The notes below the pieces were generated by a model. That model saw nothing but the letters and a program-made list of their open reading frames with translations. It searched no databases and was not told the origin of the DNA. From positions 20,935,032-20,999,031 of the forward strand of contig OU744448.1 of the NCBI GenBank assembly GCA_916610825.1: a DNA stretch of 64,000 nt, in the 5' to 3' direction. This document shows positions 15,401-29,750 of the stretch, one piece after another (the stretch's first letter is position 1; every line of letters begins with the position of its first letter). The translations under genes were made by a program, and so were the position numbers. The DNA is from Haliclystus octoradiatus. Its lineage: Eukaryota; Cnidaria; Staurozoa; Stauromedusae; Haliclystidae.

Positions 15401-18400
15401 AAATTATGAACGTAGTTCAGTGTAAGGTCAAAAGTAATATTGTAAAGTGCACAAAAATGCTCAACTTACTAGTAAAAATAAAGGTGTTTCATTTATACTG
15501 GAGAACGACTCTCAAGGATACATAGAGATGGGCTGGGTACAATATGAGAGCATCGTGCTCCAGAGATCAGCAGGTATCGAGTATCATCATATTATGAAAA
15601 AAGATGGACCAGTGAGGAATTTACACCATAGATAAATGGATAGAATTCAATTTCAATAATTGAAACTCGACAGTCTATACATTGATTGTTGTAATTGTTG
15701 GAAGACGTTCTGCTTGTTTATAAGAATAAAGGTTATTATTTACACGCCAGCTTATCTAATAAGAAAATAAACATACATTTTACAAAAATCATATATTGAC
15801 GTAAATAAAAAATAAAGGTACTGCCCCTGCGAAAAAAGTTCAGGAGTTCATGAACTGTTCATGAACTATCCATGAAAGGTAACAACCTGTCCCTAAACTG
15901 TTCATGAACTTCTGAACTGTTTTCACAGAAATGTACAAGGTAGAAGAATATTGTATGGATGATTTTATGATTTTATGGTAAATATTTGATAGGCCTATCA
16001 CACAGTCTGAAAGAGTTGTGGCACATCAATGCACCTTTAAGGCATATTTGTCATAGTACTGTGTGTGTAAAGATCGATTCAAAGCGTCACCCCTAAGACC
16101 AGATATACTATAGTCCATTATGACAAGATCTACGTATTCAATGTTCTTTGAGTAAATCATACATACACAGACAGTGATAGTCTAGCAAAGGATTAAATTT
16201 AATAGTAATTCACTTACATGTTCTTGGTGTTAGATACACAGATAATGCAGTAATGGAATCACCAGCTGGGTCACGAAATAATTGGGTGACAAGAAGATCA
16301 TTATCTTTCATTCTTAACGGAAACTTTTCCATGTCTTAAGCACATATAAAGTAAAGCAACAAATTATTAATCCCATTAAATTAGTAACCAAACAGGTGAG
16401 TTGATTATCCTGGTATATTCACTATGAAATCTGTTGAACTGATTCAACTGGATTTCAGTGTAGCAGCTGAGATAAGTAATAAGCATCTATAATCATTGCT
16501 CTTGGTAAAAATAGCCACTCATTTAGAAATAGAAGAGTTGTGATACCATTTAATTACAACTATTTTACATAAATTGGGAGAAATGTTAATTGTGAGAAGA
16601 CCGTAATCTAGATGAGGTTTTATTATGCCTGTATAAATCTGTAATTTGTGGTTCATTGAAAGAGTATGTTTTAAGCGAACTAGGGTGTATATATTTTTTC
16701 TAATTTTGGAACAGACCATATTGATGTGAGCTTTCCAGTTCAGTTTGTCATCAATCAACAGGCCAAGAAATTTGATGTTTTTATTGGTTTCGTTTTGACC
16801 ACATTGTTCTAAAATTTGGCCATTGAGTTTGATTTGAATAAGTGTTTGGTGTTAGTGTTTGGTTGTGTTAATATTCCAGGTCATGTAACTGTGTCTTGCG
16901 AATTCGGATAAGTGTAAACATTTGTTAGAATTTACTTGAATATGATAAGTTTGACTATACAAATTCAAAAACTTAGCATACCAACATAGTAAATTGCTCC
17001 ATTGACAGCACCAAGGAGAAGGAATGATCCTGCTGCATCGAAACTAGCTATAGGAGTAACATCTTGAATCTATAAAAATGATAACAACACAAAATCATGA
17101 TCCATCACAGACATTGAGAACACAGGCATGGGGCCTAACTTCTACATGTTCAGCATACCGGGGAAATTAAATATTAAAGAGTAGGTTGCTGGGTCTTTTT
17201 TGGGGTTTTTTAACTTTTGCAATACATTTGGGGTGTAATGTTTGATAATTAATTCATTTTTGAGAATCATACAATTCAAATAATTTTAAAAATGTTGCAG
17301 ATGGTAATTAACGTTTATAGTTCATTCATTGTGGTTTCAAAATGTTTGATTTGCTTCGCAATATCAACATCATAAATAATTCATGTTTCACAACATAAAC
17401 TTGTACATGGTAGATACGTTTATTCTAACACACTGTTTCACAGGATGTTGAAGTATTACTATTGCTTGGTAAAGATCGAATGACTGCAATATAGTAACTC
17501 ATTCATTTTGCAATACTGCAACACATTTCGTGATTTCTTTGATACTTTCAAAATTAATTTAAACTTCAGATCGAATGCTCTAGGATATGTATAGTATTTT
17601 ATGTTCCCATCTATATATATTGGCACAGAATTAAGGCTTAACATATAAATCTCAAACTGAAAATTAATTCAATTAATTTCAGATATCACACAAAATAAAA
17701 TAAGTAGAGGTCTAAATTGATTAATCCAAGTCCCGCTTCTTCTGATGTGCCTCAACTTGTCAAAAGTAAGTAGCAAACATAGAAACATTGTTATAATGAG
17801 GTAAAATGAGACTTGAATATGAGTAAGCCCAGGATCTCAACCTCACCTGCCAATGCTGTGTCATAGCATGCCATATACCAATTTTACCAAGGTAACTGAT
17901 GGCAACCAATTGACTACCAATGAACAAAAGATGATCGACAGGAACAGAAAGGTCAAATGCACCTAGAACATAATAATAAAACAATGAAAATAATGAAAAA
18001 CAAACTTTATATGAATGTTGAAGCTCAGATTACTAAAAATTCGAAAAGATTTAAGAAAATTCAAAGGATCAATTTTTTGAAGTTATATGCTGTAAATAAT
18101 AGTAGATATTTACAATAACTCAACATAGTGTTGATACATCAAAATTTTCAAAGTGGATGAACTAGTTTTAGCGATCATATAATCAATTGGCCTAATCAAA
18201 TTTTCTGTTGTCAAACAATCTCAAGAAAATTCAAGAACTTCAACACTCAAAAAATTGTTCAACTACAAAAATCCAATTAGGATATTTGGAGGCTTCCTGT
18301 CCCTCCTCTCCAATCACCTTGGAGATTGGTGATTTTGTGAGTGACAGGTTCGCTATAGCAAGAGCAGCATACAACAAACATGTAGAATTTAGAATCATAA

Positions 18401-21400
18401 AGCAAGATGAGAGATGTGATTAAAGTATATACCAGTATTTAACATCAAGCATATAGATTATAGGCGTTATAAAAGCGCATTAGTTGTGCATATAAATATC
18501 TAAATATAGGCATATAAATAGATATCCCACCAGCCAAGCATCTAGGCCAGAGCTCATCGGATGAGTTTAACTAACTAAGATGATGAACCATGAACCAATA
18601 TTTAGGATCATCAAATCAATAACCATAAATTTTGTTTACATACGCGAGGAGAAAATTAATTCAACTTTAGTGATGGCATTCCCTCAACTTTCCCATTGTG
18701 TACTTAAACACTCTGAAATGTACTTCGAATGATGTGCATCAAAGTTTTCTATATTCCATAGATGTCTGATCGATACCGGTAGATAACAGATTCAAATAAT
18801 GAAAATAAGCCACTTTTTAAGAGATATTTTCAAACATTGTATGAATCAAGATAACAAGGCTTACCTTTCTTGTTTCCTTGCATGTTAGAACAATTCCACA
18901 GCAATACATTCTTCCCTAAGCGAATGAACAATTAAACATTGATTAACTGTAAACCAAACTAAATATAAATAACACTGATTAATATTCAAACTTCGTTCAA
19001 AGGACAAAATATTCGAGCCACCCATTGGCTAAAATCGAGCATGTGATTCGATTGGTATATGTGGACAACAACGATGACGTTGTCTATTGAAGTTGTCTAA
19101 TACGATTAAATAACGATTGAACATTGTCTAATGCAATTTTTGATGAAGATTGAACGTGCATTAGACACAAATGACTAACTTGACTTGATAATTTAACAGC
19201 GATACAGAAGAAGCATATTATATTAACTCGAAATTGTTGGCAGACTACAAGTAAAGTCTATAGGAGGCCTGGGAAGCTACATATTCAAGGTGAAATCACT
19301 TGGTTTTTGGAAATATCCATAATTATTCATCCTCGTATGGCGTTGTTTGGAAGAAATGTTTTCAATGCCGTTTTAATTACAATCAAACTTGTGAATTCGG
19401 AACTCATTCCTAATCTTATTGAATTCTGAATTACAGTTGGAATAGGAAATGACAATAACTGTCTTAATTGTACATATAATATTTTTATGTTCATGAAAAC
19501 ATTTTCATGAAAAGTTTATGAACTGGATCCATGTTGAGTTTACATATTAATAAATTAACTTGGAAATGTTTTGCTTTTTACATGAAGTCGTACAGGTCAT
19601 GCGAACCTGTTTGATGTGGAGGCACTTCATAATTACCTGACGAAATTGCAATCATTTTGTCACATTGAACGCCAGGCATTTTGGCATTTAATGCTATTTT
19701 CTCGACCCCATCTTCAAGATATGGACTCTGGAATACATGCTCCCATCCTATGGATTCTTTTAATCTGTAAACATGATTAATCAAGATAATTGTGAAAGAA
19801 CAAAACAATCATCCATAGTATAAAAAGTAAATACCTGTAGTACCTGTCGTAGTATGTGTAGACTGTGTACTTCATTACTAACAAACAGACTTAGTAATCA
19901 GGGTAATATAACAGTGCCATCATAGAGCTATCAGTGATATATAGGACAATGTATGTGGACAATAAGATATCTAACATGTATCTTGTTGAAGTTCTCCTGC
20001 ATCGTTATTACGCAAGGTGCAGTCACGCAACGTTCTATTGTTTGATCGGTTAAACACCTCTACTGCACCTAACGATCTCTTGATGTAGTACAAGTTTTGG
20101 ATATTTAGTTTTCATATCAATGAGAATTATTATTCTCGAATAAGTCAATGACAAAATTTGACCCTGTCTAGAATAATCACAAATTAATCATTCATAACCT
20201 ATTCATGCAGGGGGATGGATTCCGCATTATGTTTGTTACTTAGATTTAGTGAAAAGTATATTTACTGACCTATAGCAAGTAACACAATAGGGATAAGCTA
20301 CAGCAATCCAATTATGATGACCAGTAACAATTAAAACACGTCTATTATCATTGCCTGGAAAAATGAAAATATTATAACTCAGATGAGAACTGATGCGACA
20401 CACTTGTTTGTACAGGAACACAACACTGTACAGCGGAGAAGAAATTATATATATATATACATCAGATAATCAAACAATACATTTCAGAGCAATACCAGTA
20501 AGTCGAAAAATGAAAATAAATATTGATATAAATCCATGATAAAAAATTTAACTAAACTTGATCTTAGATTCCGGAAGGTTAAAACAGATTCAGAAGAAAA
20601 TTGAAACTTTTATGATTTATTGGTCAAACATCAACAAAGAAATTCAGAAGAAAATCTTGAAATGATTCCAGAAGGCTAAACCTTTTGTTGAACCATTGGT
20701 ATGCAATCAAGTGTTTGTATCGACTAGGTGCACAGTCAAGTGCTGAACCCAACAGACTAGTAGCTCTAATATTGTAAACATGATACTCTAGAGAGATTCT
20801 TCAGTAATCAGAAGGAAAACCTACCTGTTAAATATCTTAAATTAGGTTCAGAATAAGAACATTTTAGTTGTGCTTCTCTGTATAAATTATCACAGCTGTT
20901 AACCGACGAGTAAGAACTTCTACGGGAACCAACCACTGAGACTTGTGGCTGAGTAGGAACAACTATAAAAAACAAAAATATAGTAGTTTTCGTTAAATTT
21001 TGGTAAATAATATGTAGAAAAGGTTGAAAGCAAAACAGTTTGACATTTGATGGGTTAATTATTTGTTCATGAACTTTATGAACATTCATGAACACCTTAC
21101 GAGCAGTTTATGAACCATTCATGAATAGTTCATCAAAAGTTCATGAATGTGAAATGTCAATGAACCTATTTTTCCCAAACCTTTTGAAAAAATTATGCTT
21201 TATTTTTCAAAAATCTGCCACGACCTGTCAATGAACATTGAACACCTTACAAGCAGTCCATGAACCATTCATGAATAATTCATCAAAAGTTGATGAACTC
21301 TTTGACCATCAATAACTAAAGAATATTCAACTGAAGGGGTTCATGCTTTACAGATTATCCAGCTTCACTAGTAATATATTTATGGAAGTACACTATACCA

Positions 21401-23624
21401 ATGCTGTGAATCAAATGAACAGCAACAAAGTATGAATTATTCTTATTCGTTCTATCAAACAAAGTTTGTTTTTCTTGCTATTTTGTTGCATGTTGGGGCT
21501 TCAAGCCAAAAGCCGTAATTTTATGTAGCCTGACACAAACACCAACAACATCCAATCAGCAATCAGTATCACATTCATTTATTTTACGAAACTAAATATC
21601 AATTAATTATATTAGAGGGAGACAGATCAATATAAAATCCTCTAAATGATGAGCATTGCACAATTACATACCAACTGCTGGAAGAGATCCATGAAACAAG
21701 GCGCCACCACACTGAGAAACTTGTAAATGTTCACAAAGCAACAGACGTTGAACTAAAAAAAAGTAGACCATAATTCAATTTATAGTATGACAGTGAACAT
21801 CTTTCCGTCATCAAAGAAGGCTAAGAAAAGATTAAATGGCTACAACTGTAACAACAAATTCTCGGTACAAGGTAACTGTTTCAAAGCAAAAACGATATGA
21901 AATTGATTGTGGTCATCTGGCCAAGGAATATTTCTTAATGCTAAATTATATTCATCTTGGAATCATTCATCATGAAATCTTATGTCCCTGTCTTGCATTG
22001 GCATTGTATCCAATGTTTGAGTTTATACAATTATAAGCATTTAAAAACACAAATGTATCGCAGTAGAAATACTGTACTCCCGGAACGTGAAACCTTGATT
22101 GTCAAACTTGATTGTCAAGTTGTAAATGTCTGTACAGACATCCAAATCACCCATGCCAGTGCTCTGTATGGATTGCTCACCTATAGGAGTGATACCATAA
22201 TATTCAGCTTCATGTTTAATGATCCGAGGATTGTGACCACTACAAAAAAGAAATGTCCTGATTAACAATTTAGCATCATAAATGAGATTAAAGTTCAATC
22301 AAAAGAGATGAAAATCTTTGAACATTTTCTGAAATAGTAGGTAGTTTTTTCTTCAAGAAAATTGTTGATTGGAGGAACAATCTGATGCTTGCAGCCAGGG
22401 TTCGACAAAATGTTCAACCTTCTTGAATCCTTGACTTGAAAGTTAAAATAAATAAATAGTAAATATATTCATTTTCTTCTGAATTTGCCCTAAGGCTTCT
22501 GGGATCTAGGATCCCAGGATTGCGACTTTTACAGAACCCTGTCTGCAGCATATATATTGTATAGGATTACATTGGTAAGATAACATATTTTACAATAAAC
22601 AGTCTCATATCATCTATTTAATAATGATTATGTCACTGGTCAACCCTTCAGCTTTACAAATTAAATTTTAAATGTTAATAGTCAAATGCAATAGTAACAA
22701 CATATGGCAGCTGACAGAACAAAAATTGATCATTGTATACGCAATGATCTAAAAAGAACACATAGTAAGTCTGAATTTCTTACTTTAAATGGAGCTCCTT
22801 TGTTCTAAGAAAATTTAATATCACCGCAAAAGTATCAGGGTCTCTATCAATGAAGTACTGGAACAAAACAAAACATAAGCAACTTAATGACATATTGAAA
22901 GATTAGAATAAAATGTTTCAAGGCATGTATGTATGTAAGAATGTAAATTGTAGGCTACAAGAAGTGAAATGCTGTGTTCACTAAGGCTACGTTTACACGA
23001 GAGCAAAACCATATCACATTAAATTCCACGTGAATTAACACTGCTTTTGTAAATAATACATTTCAAATGCATATTATTCACAATTTTATCTTGTATAGAC
23101 AGATTCATTGGATAGTTTTACTAAATTACAGTATTTTATTGTATTTAACAAAGCCAAATGGTTGCCAATATTTATAGGCCGTATGGCCGGGAAATGAAAG
23201 TGGACTTTTGTAGACCCGGGTTTTCCATAAATACTGTTTAGACGACAAAAAGACCCGGGTTTTGCAAAATCTGGTTTGAGAAACCCGGGTTTCCTATCCC
23301 AACTTTCAAAAGTCCTGATAAAGTCACTAAGCAGACTAATTTCCTCTCAGGTTTCCTGTTTACGTCTAGACGCGAGGGTGATCCAGACTAAAATTTAACC
23401 GGGTTTCGTAAATCCACTTGTCGTGTAAACACAGCCTAACAGTTTTTGATTGAGCTAATGAAGAATGTATCAAGATCATAGTTGTCAACAATTCATGAAC
23501 TCTACAAATAGGGTCAACTCATAGAAAATTGATACCCAAAAGTTTTGCCTTAGCTTCTTGTACTAAGTGCCTTGATTACTTTGCCAAGTTTTTTCAATAA
23601 ACGGATAAGTCTTTTTTGAGAAAT

Positions 23625-23660
<36 letters not shown>

Positions 23661-26600
23661 TTATTGAGAAACCTTTGAGCCATTTGGCTTTTTTTTCAAA
23701 GGGCTCATACATAATAAAATTAAAACAGTTATGAACATAATTACAATATAGACAAAAAAAGTAAATTATTCAATCTAAGAAGTAGTGAATGATTGATCTT
23801 TACATGCTAGATTTGATTTAAATAATGTTTGGAAAAGCCTACTATGACTTGGTTGAATGTAACTATTATTGTTTGTGGATGATCGTGGTGTACAGAGAAG
23901 AGAAGAGGGTGGATAGAAAGGAGGAGCTTGATTAAACTTAGTTTTGTGAGCTCAGGAAAGCTGATTGGAATTCACCCTGTCCTAGATGCTTAGCCATTCA
24001 AGCTGACTAAGCATATTTGAGATAGGGGTCCTGTAATGGCACTGGAGCACTCTCCTCATATGGTCATACCTCTGTTCTGAAGCCTCTGGAGGCGATCAAG
24101 ATGTTGTTGTTTACAATTCCCCCAGACAACAGTGCAGTAGTCAAGATTGGGCAAGACAAGAGCATTATATAAAAGAATTCTAGTTTTCAGCGGTAAGAGT
24201 TTACAACTGTATTTTAATAACCCTATCTCCCTGTTGACCTTATTGATTATTTTTAGGTCATGATTGTCAAAACTTGAGCAGTTGTCTAGTTTCATGCCTA
24301 GGTAATCTAGTACTTTACTTGATTGATAGGGGTATTGTTAGATTGGATATTCAGGTTGATTGCTGTTTTACTTTTTTGTTTAGTTCCGATTAGCATACAT
24401 TGAGTTTTATTTACATTGAAGCTTATCTTATTGGCGCATAACCATGTGCAAATGTTTTCCATTTCTAGACTAAGGATCTCATTTACATTATTAACATTAT
24501 TACTTGAAAACTATATTATAGTATCATCTGCATACAAATTTATCTAGCATGTGTTAGTAGAGATTAAATCATTTATATAAATTAAAAACAAAAGGGGACC
24601 AAGAATTGAGTCACGAGGAACGCCGCACTGTACTTTTCCTACTGTTGATGCTATATCATTAATATTTACAATTTGTTTCCTATTAAGTAGATATAATTTG
24701 AACCAGCTTAGATTTGTACCCGTGCTACCATAATGTTGTAATTTATCTAGCAGAATAGCATGATACACGGTATCAAATCCCTATCTAAGATTGATACTGA
24801 TTACTCTTATATACTTCTTATTGTTACTTTCCTTAAAACATTATTCTGCAATATTCAATATGCTACTAGCAGTACAATTGTTTTTTCTAAATCCTTATTG
24901 AAAATCTGTCAGTAGGTTATGTTTATTTAAATGGTTATATAACAGTTTATGGATAATATTCTTGAGAATTTTAGACATAACTGGGAGAACAGAAATTGAC
25001 CGATAGGTTTTTTTTTCTAATTCAGAGTTGCATTTGTGGATTGGGTTGATTTTTACGTTGTTAAAGGCATCGGGAAATTAACCAGTATGCAGTGAAAGAT
25101 TGATTGAAGATATCACATAAAGCTGGTGCAATAGCCGGAGCTATTAATTTAGTTAATCTTGTTTCTATGTTATCATGCCCGATAGCTTTTTCATTGGTAA
25201 ATTGGTGTATTATCTTTTCTATTTCTAACGTCGTTAATTTTTCAAATTGCAATGAAATTTTCAGTGTTTCATCAAACAGAAATAATTTTGATGTTAAATA
25301 TTGCTTCAAAAATTCAATTGGGCTGCTGTTTACAGATGGTATGACTGACGATAGTTTATGTGCTATGTCAATAAAATAATAGTTCATTTCATCTGCTATT
25401 TGTTTAGTTTCTGTTATAGGTTTACAATCTATTTCTAAACATCTATATTGCTATTCTTAAATTTATTAAGTAAGATAGAAGATTTTAAAAACGTCCACAT
25501 TTGCTTAGGATTTTGCTGATGTTCCATGATTTGATTGAAGTAAAAGTTGCGGTTGGATTTTATATAGTATTTTATGAATTGTTTTATTGTCTCTTTATGT
25601 AGTTCTAAGAATTTGTTATCTTTGGTTCTGATAAATTCCCTAAAATAACCATCCTTTTTACTTTTTCGTAGTTTTAATAATATGCAAAAGTGAGAATTTA
25701 AAATCGTGAGAAACAGAGAATGAAGGGTGAGTGACGTCATATTGTAAAAATTCCTATCATGATGAGTGAGCGCGATATGATCACAACATCTATCGAGCAT
25801 CCGTCCATAACAACAACACAATTTTCGAATATTTTGTTCCTATGAACGAGTGCTCGATATCTGTCGTTATTTTTCAGCACTCGTCGTGATAGGAATAATT
25901 ACAGTATGATGTCACTTAAATTCATTCTCCGTTTTTCAAGATTTGAAATTCTCACTTTTTCGAATACCCATTTCTTAAAAAATACTTGGTTGTTTATCAA
26001 AAAAATTGGCAAAGTAATCAAGGCATTTAGTACAACAGGTTGAGGCAAACATTTTGAGCTTTAATTTTCTATGAGTCGACCCTATTCTTTATGAAGATCA
26101 GGAAGGCTATAGTTTACCCCTGCAAAAAAAATCCATGAGTTCATGAACAGTTCATGCACAGTTCATGAACAATTCATGAACTTCATGAACATTTTTTTAT
26201 GGGTTTATGAACAGTTCATGAACAGTTCATGAACAGTCACAAAGAGTTTATGAACACTTCATGAACCGGTTCATGAACTAGTTCATGAACGTGAAACTGC
26301 CCAAAAGCTCATGAATAGTTCATGAAATGTTCATGAACAAATCATGAACTGTTCATGAACATGTTTATCAATTGTTATTTTTACAAACAGTTCATCAATG
26401 GTCCATGGCAAGTTCATTAAGAGCTCATGAAATTTTACGAAGAGTCAGTTCATGAAATATTCGCACAGTTTATAGACCAATTTAATGTCTCCGGACATGA
26501 ACTGCCTGGATGGATCATAAAAATTTTCTGAATGGATTTTTCATCTCTTGTGCCAGTTTGCATGTGTGGTAATGTTTATGAAAATTTCATGAACTTAGTT

Positions 26601-28400
26601 CATACGTAATTTAATGATGTTCCACTGACGTTTGTTTCCTCAGTTTTCAAACAGACATGACAATTTATAAGATTAATTATCTGTATTATTTCTTACAGCT
26701 CCTGTTTCATCTTTGTCTGATGAAATTCTTCCACTTAGTAAACTATAAATAAAATTGAACCATCAAAATCAGTGCAACTATACAACGGTCAATTAAGTTC
26801 TAATTCATAGATAAAGAAGGCAGAAGAATAAAAGAAAGCAACAGCTCTGGAATATCTGATTTACATGTACTGTAATTAGATTACAACGACAGAAACAATG
26901 AAATGGTGATTTCCACTGCGAAAACAGTCCAGGGGTTCATGAACAGTCCATGAACAGTTCATGAACAGTTCATGAACGTTAAATGGTCCCAAAGTTTCAT
27001 GAACTGTTCATGAACTGCCTGTGCGGGTGCATGAACAGTTCATGAACAGTTCAGGAAGATTGGAGCCATTTAATGTTCATCAACTCTTCATGAACTGTTC
27101 ATGAACTCCTGAACTGTTTTTTGCAGGGTTTACCCAAATGTTGCTGAGATCATTAATTATCAGATTTTACAACTCAATTAGGCAGAAACGTTCCAAAACA
27201 AATTTTAAAAGACATTGACATTCTGAAGAATTGTTCTAAGAAGTTCTGAAATTTTTCTTCCAATTTGAACTTGATGGCATGAATTTTAAATATAGCCTAA
27301 ATAAATTGGATGTCCAAAAATTTTAATTTTGCACAAAAAACTAATAATAGAAAATTTTTCTGATTTCTTGCCAGCCTTCCAGTAACCAGGTCCCCAGGAT
27401 AGTGACAGCCTGATATTCTGTCACTGACTTGGTTTGTTAAATATATAGTTATGAAATAGTATGTTGCTTTCTCAGATTTCCTTAAATAGCTTCTAATGTT
27501 AGGTTTGATCTCCAGTATGTCTATTGGTGGCGTTTATTATAGTTTGGCAGTTCTTCCACTACGAAAAACATAAATTTATTGTCTGAATAAGCCAAAACAG
27601 TTTAAAAAACCTATGCGTTTCGTTAGCTAGTGCAATTACAACTATGACCCTGAGCTCCACGGTTCCTCAGGGCTAAATTGATATCAAATAAATATCATTG
27701 AGTTAAGATTACAAATATATATTCAATCATTATAACAGAGTCATACCACGAAAAGAAGGAATCAGAAATTGATGTTAAAGTTGATCGTGATGTGAGGAAC
27801 CTTGAAAATAAACAACAATTAAATGAAAATGACAGGCCTACACATTGATGACATATGAATTTTGGATATAGTAGGCTTATATACTGAATCGCTACTGAAA
27901 AGCTATTGCAAAGTCAAAACATAACAGAAAGGTATGGGGTGCTATTTAAAGTAGTATTGAATTCAGTATCCTATTCAGTAAGTTGCCAGTAGGATTCTGG
28001 TAAGATTTCAGTGTTTCAAGATTCATAGTGTAACAGCGATTGCTATGAATGAGATTGCAATATTGACCTCAAGCATCAAAACATTTAACTACGTAGAAAA
28101 TTTTAAAGGATAGTAATGTTTGCACCTCTATTTCAGGAAACATTTCTGTTAAGACAACAACGGTGGTGGCAAACATGGTTTTAATAAACCCAAACTTTCC
28201 ATGGGTGATTTGTAGGACACATAGCTTAATTATCATAGAATATCGCTCAGCCATTCATACTATCAATGATGCCTATTCTATATTTTCAACAATATTGCAT
28301 ATTAGTGTTTATTGGATAATCTAGTAATAGTTAGACCTTTTGCTTACCTTTTCCCTCCAATATTCAGATGTACTATATCTGCAGATGATTTTTCATTCAT
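12489..28400 (-). CDS. KCTD3: KCTD3/SHKBP1-family BTB/T1 and WD40-repeat protein, 19 coding exons
   Basis: Exons from 5' to 3' (minus): 28348-28400, 27750-27800, 26697-26742, 22784-22857, 22181-22239, 21672-21752, 20825-20962, 20270-20354, 19637-19764, 18865-18915, 17847-17962, 16982-17069, 16218-16334, 15227-15397, 14723-14878, 14382-14478, 13795-13927, 13285-13342, 12489-12775. All borders are GT/AG with matching phases, giving 662 residues; human KCTD3 is about 815 and SHKBP1 about 707. A BTB/T1 domain covers residues 9-105 ([30 protein letters not shown]). A WD-repeat region follows, about 170-560 ([95 protein letters not shown]). The tail carries [19 protein letters not shown], which resembles KCTD3 more than SHKBP1. 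In vertebrates KCTD3 acts as an HCN3 channel accessory protein and SHKBP1 binds SH3KBP1. One gene here may represent the state before the vertebrate duplication (inference). Confidence 0.95.
15824..15928. repeat. GTTCATGAAC inverted-repeat element, copy A (105 bp)
   Basis: Begins CCCCTGCGAAAAAAGTTCAG and ends with the near-complement (tctgaactgttttcacag). The inside carries several copies of the 10-bp palindrome GTTCATGAAC or close variants. It lies in the KCTD3-like gene, in the intron between the exons at 16218-16334 and 15227-15397. It looks like a non-autonomous terminal-inverted-repeat element. Confidence 0.7.
16515..16850 (-). mobile_element. LINE reverse-transcriptase C-terminal fragment
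   Basis: On the minus strand the reading '[16 protein letters not shown]' followed by '[17 protein letters not shown]' and '[14 protein letters not shown]' is the classic region just after the reverse-transcriptase core of CR1/L2/Jockey-type non-LTR elements. It is a short, broken piece inside an intron of the KCTD3-like gene, in the same orientation as the host gene. No endonuclease part or 3' tail was seen. Confidence 0.8.
21064..21302. repeat. GTTCATGAAC element, degenerate copy B with internal duplication
   Basis: Dense in tgaac/gttca words. A block of about 60 bp beginning 'aacaccttac' occurs twice in direct orientation, near 21090-21150 and 21240-21300, both reading on to 'gaaccattcatgaat'. 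The end repeats seen in copies A, C2 and E are not intact. It lies in an intron of the KCTD3-like gene. Confidence 0.55.
22985..23436. mobile_element. MITE-like DNA transposon, 452 bp, TAA target site
   Basis: Ends are inverted: left GGCTACGTTTACACGA, right complement GGCTGTGTTTACACGA. Both flanks read TAA, compatible with a 3-bp target duplication of the PIF/Harbinger type. Four ACCCGGGTT-type words (CCCGGG palindromes) lie between 23214 and 23295. No coding capacity is seen. It sits in intron 3 of the KCTD3-like gene. Confidence 0.6.
23509..26084. mobile_element. Fold-back element split by a LINE insertion
   Basis: Outer arms 23509-23624 and 25970-26084 are inverted repeats with roughly 85% identity, for example a shared run ending 'gccttgattactttgccaa'. 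Inner arms 25686-25800 and about 25855-25958 are also inverted repeats (GTGAGAATTT... against ...AAATTCTCAC). If the LINE at 23628-25675 is removed, left outer and left inner arms join in the same order as on the right side. That gives one fold-back element of about 520 bp with arms of about 235 bp. It lies in intron 3 of the KCTD3-like gene. Confidence 0.75.
23628..25675 (-). mobile_element. 5'-truncated LINE (CR1/L2/Jockey-type), degraded
   Basis: Minus-strand frames carry reverse-transcriptase landmarks in order: an N-terminal palm motif near 25180 (KAIGHDNI), the core '[20 protein letters not shown]' near 24590, and the post-core region near 24100-24230 ([21 protein letters not shown]). 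Stops and frame changes separate them, so it is dead. The 3' end is a short hairpin followed by a polyA-like signal and a run of ATG triplets (CAT run 23628-23660 on the plus strand). AATAAT flanks both sides (23622-23627 and 25676-25681), a credible target-site duplication. Confidence 0.85.
26118..26480. repeat. GTTCATGAAC inverted-repeat element, copy C1
   Basis: Starts CCCCTGCAAAAAAAATCCAT and then carries a dense run of GTTCATGAAC palindromes to about 26360, decaying after that. The right end is not clear. It lies in intron 3 of the KCTD3-like gene, close to the fold-back element. Confidence 0.6.
26913..27128. repeat. GTTCATGAAC inverted-repeat element, copy C2 (216 bp)
   Basis: The left end (ctgcgaaaacagtccagggg, then ttcatgaac) and the complement of the right end (ctgcaaaaaacagttcagga, then gttcatgaac) match over about 30 bp. 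Between them are many GTTCATGAAC units. It lies in intron 2 of the KCTD3-like gene. Confidence 0.7.
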
Positions 28401-28942
28401 TGCATAGGCCTACCTACAAGTGAATACAGGGATATGAAAATAATCCAATTGAAAGGCATTTAGATATGACAGCCTGTGCCTTGGTGTCTCAACTTAATTT
28501 TGAATTTTATGATCATTTTGGATTTAGTGATTCTAACTTGATGTATCTGCCTAATTATTCAATTAAACCATTGGTTGTCTAACTTCTATATGAAACTTCC
28601 AAGAAATTGGCTCAAATATCAAAACGCAGATAAGCTGCAACAGTCAGAGGGAGTTGCAGAAAACATCATACGTGTGAGGTCATCTGCTGTGTGAAGTAGA
28701 GGTGTGCTTGGATTGGATTCCCAAAAATTGACCACGGGCGCCAACTGTCTGAAATCCGAGTCTGTTCCGATCCAAATTTCTAGATTAAATCCAATCCAAT
28801 CTATTAATATTAGATTTAATAATTTTCACCCGAAATTTTGTAGTGTGAAGTCTTGGTTGTGTAGAGTGATCCAAAAGCACAAACTCCTTTTTAAAGTCAA
28901 GTAAATTTTGTATGTTGTGATGTTAACTGCACACATGTCATC

Positions 28943-29750
<808 letters not shown>

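Noticed and set aside
25104..25379. 91-residue plus-strand frame
   Set aside because: It is antisense to the LINE reverse-transcriptase reading on the minus strand.
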